From positions 1-11,079 of the forward strand of contig CAZTMX010000089.1 of the NCBI GenBank assembly GCA_964614855.1: a stretch of 11,079 bases of DNA. The letters run 5' to 3'. Position 1 is the first letter of the stretch; every line of letters begins with the position of its first letter. The position numbers were made by a program, and so were the translations under genes. The notes below the pieces were generated by a model. That model was not told the origin of the DNA, ran no database searches, and saw nothing but the letters and a program-made list of their open reading frames with translations. Positions 1-6,939 of this stretch are shown piece after piece. The DNA comes from CAWJHE01 sp964614855. Lineage in GTDB: Bacteria > Chloroflexota > Anaerolineae > Anaerolineales > UBA4823.

Positions 1-507
1 ATCGAGCATGTGCAGCTGCTGCACCCGCAAGATACAAAGCGGCTGGCCCGGCTGGGCGTCACCGCCTCCATGCAGCCCATCCACGCCACGTCGGATATGC
101 ACATCGCAGACCGCTTCTGGGGCGGGCGTGCCGCCTTGTCTTACGCCTGGCACTCGCAGCTAAAAGCCGGCGCGGCTTTGATTTTCGGTTCGGATGCACC
201 GGTGGAAACGCCAAACCCCTTCCACGGTGTGCATGCGGCGGTTACCCGGCGGCGCCAGGACGGCGCACCGGGTCCGCAGGGCTGGTATCCCGAACAGTGC
301 CTGACCGTCAGTGAAGCGCTGTATGCTTACTGTGTGGCGCCGGCGCAAGCAGCCGGATGGGGCGATCGCCTGGGGAAACTGGCGCCCGGGTATTATGCGG
401 ATTTGTTGGTCTTAAACGGAAATCCCTTTAATTGCGATCCTGAAAGCCTGTGGCGCATTGCGCCGGTGCAGACCATGGTCAACGGCGCCTGGGTCTGGCA
501 GGCTTGA
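1..507 (+). CDS. Amidohydrolase family 3 (YtcJ-like), C-terminal part only
   Basis: This is the last 168 codons of a metal-dependent amidohydrolase; the frame is open at the left edge, so the true start lies outside the window. The fragment opens with Ile-Glu-His, the conserved histidine strand of YtcJ-type enzymes. It continues with the family pattern ASMQPIHATSDM near residues 22-33 and GSDAPVE at 63-69, where Asp65 is the expected catalytic and metal-binding aspartate. The end, with LGKLAPGYYADLLVL at about 124-138, is the usual return to the composite beta domain of amidohydrolases. Family members are about 530-550 aa, so roughly a third is present. They hydrolyse amide-type bonds; the substrate cannot be told from this part. 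The TGA stop is 4 bp from the stop of the convergent sortase gene. Family assignment is secure, substrate unknown. Confidence 0.9.
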   Translation: MEHVQLLHPQDTKRLARLGVTASMQPIHATSDMHIADRFWGGRAALSYAWHSQLKAGAALIFGSDAPVETPNPFHGVHAAVTRRRQDGAPGPQGWYPEQCLTVSEALYAYCVAPAQAAGWGDRLGKLAPGYYADLLVLNGNPFNCDPESLWRIAPVQTMVNGAWVWQA

Positions 508-511
508 GGGC

Positions 512-3500
512 TTAGTTGCTCATGCTGACCTGGCTCAGGGGTTCCACCTTGGTCAGGTCGGCAAAAACCACCAGCCGGTCCAGGTACATCTGGAACTCCG
601 GATCCCAATGGATGCAGGTGATCAGGGTCAGTTGCGGGTTATCGGTCGGCTGGATCACGCTCAAGTCTGTATCGGGGACGACCCTGGTCTCGCGCGCCGT
701 GTAGGTGTAATTGTACTTTTCGGTGTGCAGGGTGATGTGGTCGCCGGGTGCCAGTTCAGCCAGGTTCCAGAACGGCCCGCTGTCGCCGTTTGCCAGGTCC
801 ACATGCCCTGCCAGCCCGGTGTTGCCGCCCAATCCCGGCCAGGAGGTATCGCCCATCCAGGCGATTTCCTGTCTCAGACCGCCGATCAGCCAGGTGGAAT
901 TGCTGTATGGTACATATTTGACCACCGTATCCAGCCCCATCTTGGGGATGATGATACGCGTCACCGCGCTGGGATCGGGCTCATTCCCCAGGGGTCCGTC
1001 ATCTTGTGACGCCGGTGGGGTGGGGATGGGATAATCGGGCAGGGTGAGTGGTGTAGGAGTGGGCCAGGCGCCAAAAGCTTCCACAAAATCCGTGGCTTGG
1101 GGTTGGACAAGCACCGCCTGTTCAGGCGCCGGGGTGTTGCGGTCGACCGCTGCCAATTCCTGCACGGGTTCTACCGGGTTGGCGTTGAAACCCCAGGCAG
1201 CCGCACCAAAGAGTGCACCGCCTCCCAGCAGGATCAAACCGGTGACCAGGAACCAATTCGCCCACAGCGGCTTGTTGCGCCGTGCCCACAGCCCGTAGAT
1301 CAAGGCGGATAGGCCGAGAATGCCGAGAACGGCACCCGCGATCAGGGCCAGGTTTGCCAACCCGGAGCTGTCTTTTTGCTGTTGGTACAGACCGGTTTCG
1401 GGTAAGACGGCAGAGGAGCTGACAATGCGGTACTCCACTTCATTTGAGTCCAGGTACTTGGTGCTGTCCCAGTTGAGGGTGGCGAAATGCTCGTACGTCT
1501 CTTTTGCTGTGGCCGTTGTATTGACCTTCCAGACCATGCTTAGGGTCCGGCTTTGATTTGCCCAAAGGGTGCCAATCGTCCACGTATAGGAGCGGTTTGT
1601 GCCACTGGCTAAGGGGGTAAAGGTGGTGCCTGTTGCCGGGGTAGAGCTGGAATAATCCAGGATAGAGTTCATAATACCGGTCACCCTGGTGTTATAGGCC
1701 GCCGTGCTGCCGGTGTTTTTTACCGTAATATTGAACGTAAAGAGTGTGCCTATCTTCCCCTTGGTCGGTGTAACCGCAAGATCGATGTCCATGCCGGATG
1801 ATGCTGCCGATTTAATCGTGTTGACATCATGATAAATATCGTAATCAAGCCCTTTGACAGTGGAGCCTGCTGGTGCTCTGGCTTCAACTGTGTTAGTCAC
1901 AATTGTATCTGTTAAAAGATTATTATCAACTTTTGCTACAATCTGAAAAGAGGCCTCTTGGGCACCGTACAATGGACTATCCAATGTAGCCGTGACTACA
2001 GAATCAGTTATTAGTTGTATATCTCCATCAAAATCGCCTTCTATGATATTAAGAAAAGTGGTATTTGCTGGTAAAGTGTCAGTAATATCTACTTCATCAG
2101 GCAAGATAAGACTGCCGATATTTTTTACTGTAATTGTATAAGTCAGAATGTCGCCAGACAGGATGTTCACTCTACCATCGTCTTTTGTAATTTCGATTGC
2201 AGCGGCAGGGACGGCAAGAAAGCCAACAACATTGGAGATTTTTGTGATTTGAGGATTGCCCCATGATACAGATGCGGTGTTGGTGATTTCGGTCGGAAAC
2301 GAGACCGTTGGATCAGGTCTTGCAACAACGGTTATTGTTTTCGTTGTATTAGCTGGGAGCGTATTGATCCAATTCGTGAGTTTTCCTGTGTTTGCATCAT
2401 AGCTTATAGTACCCAGATCAGCCTTGTATTCCAAGACATCCAAAACATTATTGATCACATCGCTAACCACAACACCCGTGAACGGTTGTGCTGTGTTGTT
2501 AGAAACTTCGATTATAAATGTAACTGGTTCGCCAACATAAACTTCCTCTTTATTTTCTAAAATGGATTTAGTAATCTTGATATCGCCCACAGTAAAACTT
2601 GTGCTGGCTTTGTTGTTTGTCAGGTCCCAATCGGGTTGATCCAGGCTTTTAACCTCTGCAGTGTTGATTATAGTTCTTGCTTCGGCATCTGTTTTTAAAG
2701 TTGCTGTAATAATAAATGTTTTTTGTGCCTCAGGGCCAGGAGGCAGAGAAGGAATTTTCCATATCCCAATAGGATTAGTTGTGGAAGAATCTTCGCTATC
2801 GAAATCTGGAATCGCGTGAACTTCAGCAAGAAGGGATGAATATGTGTCTGTGATCCAGACGTTAGTTGCAGTTGCTGGTCCGTTGTTGGTAACGGTAATG
2901 GTGTAAATAATCCTGGAATTAATATCTACGAGGGTTGGTGAGTGAACTTTGGTAATTTGTAGGTCGGCTGGATCAATGTATGTTGAAATCGATGATATGT
3001 TGTTTGTCGCATTGGCATCGCTTATCAATAATCTTGCGGTGTTAGTCACTATGCGTTCAATATATGTGTCTGTTATGCTGATTCCTGATTGGACATTAAC
3101 TCCAAATATTATTGGCGCGAATGTCATCAAATCAGGAGGAATAGTCTGACCATAAACACAATTCAAGATTCTTTGATTATCATCAGTTTGACAATTCCAA
3201 TTATTTGCGCTGATTGTATTGGTGATAATTGTCAATTCATCTGGAAGACGGTCTTCAACAATTACTGGGGCTCCTACTGTATCTTCGTTAGTCCTTGAGA
3301 CGCTTATTACATAATAATTTTGAGCTGTGGGATTTGATGAGAAATATTCTGGTATCGAAGATTTGGAAATCGCCAGGTCAAAGGCATTGACCGCATCCTG
3401 TGCCAGTGCCTTTGGCGTAAACCATGCGCTGAGCAGCAGCAGCCCGAGGAACAGGGCGGCAAAAACCAATAAGATCCGGGAGCGTTTGCGTGCCGCCGGC

Positions 3501-3535
3501 GCGGTGCTGGTTTGGATATTTTCGCCTGTTTCCAT
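512..3535 (-). CDS. DUF11 surface protein with LPETG sorting signal fused to a sortase domain
   Basis: This 1007-aa protein joins a sortase substrate to a sortase. Residues 21-39 are a hydrophobic signal helix after a basic stretch (RKRSR), with likely cleavage after ALA45. About five DUF11-like beta-sandwich domains follow (roughly 51-186, 190-315, 317-440, 445-575, 585-705), recognisable by recurrent ITKS, YTITVxNxG, VxITDTLP and NTAxV patterns. LPETG is at 711-715, then a membrane helix (726-750) and a basic turn RRNK (752-755), which together form a complete cell-wall sorting signal. A second helix (about 758-782) returns outside and leads through a Pro/Thr-rich linker (787-857) to a sortase fold (858-1000). 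His911 (in GHVD), Cys974 (in TLITC) and Arg987 (in LDRLVV) form the expected catalytic triad. By the positive-inside rule the DUF11 part, LPETG and sortase are all extracytoplasmic. The ATG start is backed by GGAG 7 nt upstream. The sortase subclass is unclear. Transpeptidation of its own LPETG is inference. Confidence 0.9.
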   Translation of the reverse strand: METGENIQTSTAPAARKRSRILLVFAALFLGLLLLSAWFTPKALAQDAVNAFDLAISKSSIPEYFSSNPTAQNYYVISVSRTNEDTVGAPVIVEDRLPDELTIITNTISANNWNCQTDDNQRILNCVYGQTIPPDLMTFAPIIFGVNVQSGISITDTYIERIVTNTARLLISDANATNNISSISTYIDPADLQITKVHSPTLVDINSRIIYTITVTNNGPATATNVWITDTYSSLLAEVHAIPDFDSEDSSTTNPIGIWKIPSLPPGPEAQKTFIITATLKTDAEARTIINTAEVKSLDQPDWDLTNNKASTSFTVGDIKITKSILENKEEVYVGEPVTFIIEVSNNTAQPFTGVVVSDVINNVLDVLEYKADLGTISYDANTGKLTNWINTLPANTTKTITVVARPDPTVSFPTEITNTASVSWGNPQITKISNVVGFLAVPAAAIEITKDDGRVNILSGDILTYTITVKNIGSLILPDEVDITDTLPANTTFLNIIEGDFDGDIQLITDSVVTATLDSPLYGAQEASFQIVAKVDNNLLTDTIVTNTVEARAPAGSTVKGLDYDIYHDVNTIKSAASSGMDIDLAVTPTKGKIGTLFTFNITVKNTGSTAAYNTRVTGIMNSILDYSSSTPATGTTFTPLASGTNRSYTWTIGTLWANQSRTLSMVWKVNTTATAKETYEHFATLNWDSTKYLDSNEVEYRIVSSSAVLPETGLYQQQKDSSGLANLALIAGAVLGILGLSALIYGLWARRNKPLWANWFLVTGLILLGGGALFGAAAWGFNANPVEPVQELAAVDRNTPAPEQAVLVQPQATDFVEAFGAWPTPTPLTLPDYPIPTPPASQDDGPLGNEPDPSAVTRIIIPKMGLDTVVKYVPYSNSTWLIGGLRQEIAWMGDTSWPGLGGNTGLAGHVDLANGDSGPFWNLAELAPGDHITLHTEKYNYTYTARETRVVPDTDLSVIQPTDNPQLTLITCIHWDPEFQMYLDRLVVFADLTKVEPLSQVSMSN

Positions 3536-3542
3536 TTTACAT

Positions 3543-3546
3543 CTCC
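3543..3546 (-). promoter_or_regulatory. Ribosome binding site of the sortase fusion gene
   Basis: On the minus strand GGAG lies 7 nt before the ATG at 3535. This spacing supports the chosen start, which includes the basic N-region of the signal peptide. Confidence 0.75.
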
Positions 3547-3581
3547 GCAGAAAATGTTCTTACCTGAGGCTTAACAGTGTG

Positions 3582-3610
3582 ATTATAACATGGGTTCAAT
3601 TGGCGTTTAA
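3582..3610 (-). promoter_or_regulatory. Sigma70-type extended -10 promoter of the sortase fusion gene
   Basis: On the minus strand a perfect TATAAT (3582-3587) is preceded by TGT, giving the extended -10 form TGnTATAAT. A weak -35 candidate, TTAAAC (3605-3610), sits 17 nt upstream. Transcription would begin near 3575, leaving a leader of about 40 nt that contains the GGAG ribosome binding site. The promoter lies in the 136-bp gap after selB, so the surface protein is probably transcribed on its own, with or without read-through from selB. I saw no clear intrinsic terminator in the gap. Confidence 0.7.
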
Positions 3611-3671
3611 CTTCAGGGCTGGCCTGCCGTTTGCTCCGGGAACGCATCCGCAGCTCGCGCGCCGCCTGCCT

Positions 3672-5597
3672 CTACGCCTTCAACCTGCGAAAATCCCCAT
3701 CGCGCACGGTGATGCCTTTGGCGTCCAGGTATTCCAGAAAAGCCAGCACATATTTGCGGCTGGTGTTGAAATGGTCGCGCACCTGGGCCACGGTCACAGG
3801 ACCTTGCGCTTTCACCAACTCACGCAATTCTTGCACCATTTTTTCATAATCTTCGCGGCGGAAGACTACCTCCGGCGCTACCTGCACAAAGCGTCCCAGG
3901 TCAATCAGCGCAGCCAGCACATCTTCGCCGGTTTCCGCCTGGCATTCTTTGAGAGATGGCGGGGAATAGGGCGCGGCTTTGATCTTCCCTAGCAGAGACT
4001 GGATGCGGCTCTCTTGCTGGGGGGTGAAACGGATCTGGTGCTCGGGGCGGTAAACCAGCGGCCCGCTTTCAACCAGCACGCCGGACGAGACCAACCGCTT
4101 CAAAGCAGCCGGGTACAAGCGCACTGATGAACGCGTCAGGTCCTTCAAGCGGCTTTTGAGCTCCTCTTTTGCCAGACCCGCCCGCAATGGATAAGCCCGG
4201 TGATATTTCTCGCATTCCTGGGCAGCTTTTTGCTCGATCTGCCCCCACAAGCTGCTGCTGATCATCAGATCCTCGGCTCCGGGCTTTTCATCCCCCATGC
4301 GATCCAGGTTGACCCACTGCCCATTCGCGCGCAATTCAGCGATGGCGCCCTCGATCGAGCCTTGATCCAGGTTGGAGCGGGCGACCACCTCTTTGAGCGG
4401 CGCAGCACCCAACGCCAGCAAAGCTTGATACAGGATATCACCCGGTGTACCTTGCGCCAGCGCTTCCAGCCTGGCGATGCTTTCGCGTGAAAAGCGCTTG
4501 TGGCGGGATTTCGGGTGCGGGTCCATCACTTTTCCGCCGCCCAGCGTCTCGCCGGGTGAAGGGCGGCGCAGGATATAGCGGTCGTTGCGCGCCGCGATCA
4601 CCGGCTCGCTGGTTTCAAGCTGCAGCCAGCCTTCTACTCCAGGCGCCAGTTCTTCAACACCCAATAAGCGCAGCCGGGCCAGCACTTCTGCGGCGCCGAT
4701 ATACAACTTGACCTCGGTGTTGTGTTTGAGCGGCTGGGAGACGTCTGCCAACAGGCGAAACTGCACATCCAGCAGATGGGTGGGGCGGTAATCACCGGGG
4801 TGAGCGATGACATTCCCGCGTTGGATTTCCTCCAACGAGACGCCGGAAATATTTACCGCAGTGCGGCTGCCGGGTATGGCGATTTGTTCCTTGCGTTTGT
4901 GTGTCTGCAGCCCGCGGATGCGCCCGCGCTGCCCCTGGGGCAAAATATCGATCTCCTCGCCCACCTGAAGCTTACCGTCTGTCAGGGTGCCGGTGACCAC
5001 GCTGCCAAAACCGGCGATGGAAAAGATGCGGTCCACCGGCAGGCGCGGGCGGTTCAGATCCGGGCGCGGCGGGCGACCAGCAAGTTCCTTGCTTAAGGCT
5101 GCTTTCAACGCCTCCAGACCCTGCCTGCTGCGTGCGGACACGCGCACAATCGGCGCCTCCGCCAACACAGAACCCTGCAGGGTCTCGCGCACATCCGCTT
5201 CCACCAGGTCCAGCCAGTCCTGATCCGGCGCCAGGTCGATCTTTGTCAGGGCGACCACACCTCCCTGGATCTGCAGGATATCCAGGATTGCCAGGTGTTC
5301 GCGCGTTTGCGGCATCACGCCTTCATCGGCAGCGATGACAAAAAGCGCTGCATCGATCCCGCCAACACCGGCGAGCATATTTTCTATAAAATCACGATGA
5401 CCCGGCACATCGATAATGCCGATTTCTTCGGCATCCACCCCGCCAGCCACAGGCAGCTCCATCCAGGCAAAACCCAGGTCGATGGTCATTTCTCGTTCGC
5501 GTTCCTCTTTCAAACGGTCGGGATGGACGCCTGTCAGCGCTTCGATCAACGTGGATTTTCCGTGGTCTACATGACCTGCTGTTCCGATAACATGCAT
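3672..5597 (-). CDS. selB: Selenocysteine-specific translation elongation factor SelB
   Basis: SelB is a cytoplasmic GTPase that brings selenocysteinyl-tRNA(Sec) to ribosomes at UGA codons marked by a SECIS hairpin in the mRNA. The 641-aa product matches the family length (about 610-640). The GTPase motifs are all visible: P-loop GHVDHGKS (8-15), the switch I region EEREREMTIDLGFA (31-44), DVPGH (63-67), TKID (118-121) and SAR (154-156). The beta-barrel domain II hallmark is at 193-205 (SIAGFGSVVTGTL). The C-terminal half has the winged-helix repeats that bind SECIS RNA, ending in NTSRKYVLAFLEYLDAKG (611-628) and RDGDFRRL (632-639), typical of the last winged helix. The ATG start has GAGG 8 nt upstream. 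No selA, selD, tRNA-Sec or obvious selenoprotein gene is in the window. The gene sits 98 bp after the coiled-coil gene and may share its transcript. Confidence 0.97.
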   Translation of the reverse strand: MHVIGTAGHVDHGKSTLIEALTGVHPDRLKEEREREMTIDLGFAWMELPVAGGVDAEEIGIIDVPGHRDFIENMLAGVGGIDAALFVIAADEGVMPQTREHLAILDILQIQGGVVALTKIDLAPDQDWLDLVEADVRETLQGSVLAEAPIVRVSARSRQGLEALKAALSKELAGRPPRPDLNRPRLPVDRIFSIAGFGSVVTGTLTDGKLQVGEEIDILPQGQRGRIRGLQTHKRKEQIAIPGSRTAVNISGVSLEEIQRGNVIAHPGDYRPTHLLDVQFRLLADVSQPLKHNTEVKLYIGAAEVLARLRLLGVEELAPGVEGWLQLETSEPVIAARNDRYILRRPSPGETLGGGKVMDPHPKSRHKRFSRESIARLEALAQGTPGDILYQALLALGAAPLKEVVARSNLDQGSIEGAIAELRANGQWVNLDRMGDEKPGAEDLMISSSLWGQIEQKAAQECEKYHRAYPLRAGLAKEELKSRLKDLTRSSVRLYPAALKRLVSSGVLVESGPLVYRPEHQIRFTPQQESRIQSLLGKIKAAPYSPPSLKECQAETGEDVLAALIDLGRFVQVAPEVVFRREDYEKMVQELRELVKAQGPVTVAQVRDHFNTSRKYVLAFLEYLDAKGITVRDGDFRRLKA

Positions 5598-5605
5598 GGG
5601 GTTCG

Positions 5606-5609
5606 CCTC
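5606..5609 (-). promoter_or_regulatory. Ribosome binding site of selB
   Basis: GAGG on the minus strand, 8 nt before the ATG at 5597. It fixes the start at the codon that places the P-loop at residue 8, as is usual for SelB. Confidence 0.65.
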
Positions 5610-5695
5610 AACGATATACCCGAATGTGGTTCAATTCAAGGTGTTTGCTTCAATGCCACATCCTGATATTAATCACGCAAAAATCTCGCTATTCC

Positions 5696-6874
5696 TTATC
5701 CAGCGCGCCCGATGGTCCGCTCATAGGATGTCACCCATTCATGGGTCATGCTCAGCAAGGATTGCAACCGTTTCTCAGTTTGTTCGTTTACCTGCATCAT
5801 CAGATCTTGTATTTCTTGTAGTTCATCATCCAACTGCGTGACCTTTTCACTGAGTTTATCCATCTGGCGCTGCGCCTCATTGCGTTGTTCATCCAGGGTC
5901 AGGGTGTAATTTGTCCAACGTTTCTGGTCGTCCGCCTTGAAGGTGACCCAATCCTGGCGAAAACGTTCTTCTGCCAGGCGTTGGATCTCGGTGAGCTCAG
6001 TGATGCGGCGCTCGGTTTTTTGCGCCAGCTCTTCAATCATCTGCTGGGATCGTTTGACCGAGCGGTTGGTGGCATCCAGGTTTTGCAGGGTGGTTTGAAT
6101 TTCGGTGGTTTGTCCTTCGATTACTGTAAAGCGCGCCTGCCAATCTTTCCAGACCCTTTCCCTGTCAACGTCTTTCAAAGCCTGGTTTTCCAAAAAGCTG
6201 CGCATGGCGTCCCGCCGTTCAGTCTCCATCACCGTCATCTCACCCAGGCGGGTTTCTGTTTTCTTCTGTGCATTGGCAGTCATCTCGATCCTGCCGCGGT
6301 GCTCGTCCACATGTTTGCGCAGCGCAGCCACCTCGCCCTGTAAATCGGTCAGCCTTTTTGCATCCTGGCGTCTTCCGTCATCAAACAGGCGGATGGTGCG
6401 GTTATATTCCTCATCGCTGCGGCGGATCGCCTCCAGGCGGTTCCTGACTTCATCGATCAGCCTGCCCAGCCGGGTTTCCTCTTCCGAACGAGCCTGCAGG
6501 CTGCGCTTGATTTCAGGAAACTGCTCAAGTTCTTTGCGGATTTCCGCCAGGCTGGTGTCGATGGCCCTGATTTCGGTGCGGCGAATTTTTTCATTCTCTT
6601 CTTCGCGGCGTTTGTATTCTTTTTCGATCTTTTCGTTCTGCTGCTTGTTTTCGATGCGCGCTTGCCTCAGAGTATCTTCAAAGCCATCCACGCGTGCCAA
6701 TACTGCATTGAGGCGGGTGATTTCAGCGTTTAATTCGCGTATCTGCTGTGGATAGGGTTTGATATTGCCATCCAGTGCGGTAATATGTTCTTCCAAAGCG
6801 CTAATACGAGATTTGTCTTTGCGCCTTTCTTCGTCCAACCAGTCAAGCTGTTTAAGGATTTGCTCTAATTCCAT
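5696..6874 (-). CDS. Long coiled-coil protein of unknown function
   Basis: I do not recognise a named family. The 392-aa product is almost wholly alpha-helical and very rich in Glu, Arg, Gln and Lys, with heptad-like spacing of Leu and Ile from residue 3 to about 375. Helix breakers are few; Pro-Tyr-Pro near residue 40 and Phe-Pro near 118 suggest short hinges. There is no signal peptide, membrane helix, cysteine, nucleotide-binding motif or enzyme motif, so it is probably a cytosolic rod-like or scaffolding protein. It resembles SMC hinge-arm or myosin-like sequence only in composition, and it lacks Walker motifs. It has its own extended -10 promoter and a good ribosome binding site (CAGGAG, 8 nt before ATG). 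It is followed after 98 bp by selB on the same strand, which may be co-transcribed; no functional link is evident. Confidence 0.85.
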   Translation of the reverse strand: MELEQILKQLDWLDEERRKDKSRISALEEHITALDGNIKPYPQQIRELNAEITRLNAVLARVDGFEDTLRQARIENKQQNEKIEKEYKRREEENEKIRRTEIRAIDTSLAEIRKELEQFPEIKRSLQARSEEETRLGRLIDEVRNRLEAIRRSDEEYNRTIRLFDDGRRQDAKRLTDLQGEVAALRKHVDEHRGRIEMTANAQKKTETRLGEMTVMETERRDAMRSFLENQALKDVDRERVWKDWQARFTVIEGQTTEIQTTLQNLDATNRSVKRSQQMIEELAQKTERRITELTEIQRLAEERFRQDWVTFKADDQKRWTNYTLTLDEQRNEAQRQMDKLSEKVTQLDDELQEIQDLMMQVNEQTEKRLQSLLSMTHEWVTSYERTIGRAG

Positions 6875-6882
6875 TGTGCAAG

Positions 6883-6888
6883 CTCCTG
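6883..6888 (-). promoter_or_regulatory. Ribosome binding site of the coiled-coil gene
   Basis: CAGGAG on the minus strand, 8 nt before the ATG at 6874. It is one of the strongest Shine-Dalgarno matches in the window and supports this start. Confidence 0.7.
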
Positions 6889-6916
6889 AAATTTAAAGAG
6901 ATAGGGATATTCAAAG

Positions 6917-6925
6917 ATTATAGCA
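6917..6925 (-). promoter_or_regulatory. Extended -10 promoter of the coiled-coil gene
   Basis: The minus strand reads TGC followed by a perfect TATAAT (6917-6922), an extended -10 element. The sequence 17 nt upstream (CCGTAA, covering the stop codon of the preceding gene) is a poor -35, as is common when TGn is present. Transcription would start near 6910, with a leader of about 36 nt. The promoter separates the coiled-coil gene and probably selB from the antiporter operon upstream. Confidence 0.65.
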
Positions 6926-6939
6926 TGCACCAGGCTCTT

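Noticed and set aside
505..534. The TGA ending the amidohydrolase as a selenocysteine codon, given selB in the window.
   Set aside because: The reading after TGA is short and has no family similarity; the protein already ends at the normal C-terminal strand of the family.
3600..3671. An intrinsic terminator after selB in the GC-rich stretch before the sortase promoter.
   Set aside because: The repeated GGCAGGC words are direct, not inverted, and no stem followed by a T-run could be built.
3327..3992. A 221-codon open frame on the plus strand spanning the gap between the sortase gene and selB.
   Set aside because: It lies antisense to two well-supported genes, has no recognisable domain, and its translation looks like a shadow of the GC-rich selB frame. 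Other long plus-strand frames opposite the minus-strand genes were dropped for the same reason.
5611..5639. A selB promoter candidate on the minus strand: TTGAAT, 17-nt spacer, TATCGT.
   Set aside because: Transcription from it would start within or after the GAGG ribosome binding site, leaving no usable leader. selB is as likely to be read from the promoter near 6920.
5598..5695. Possible tRNA-Sec next to selB, since the 98-bp gap has about the right length and contains GGTTCAATTC and CTTCAAT.
   Set aside because: I could not fold an acceptor stem, the long variable arm or a proper UCA anticodon stem-loop on either strand; the resemblance is only local.
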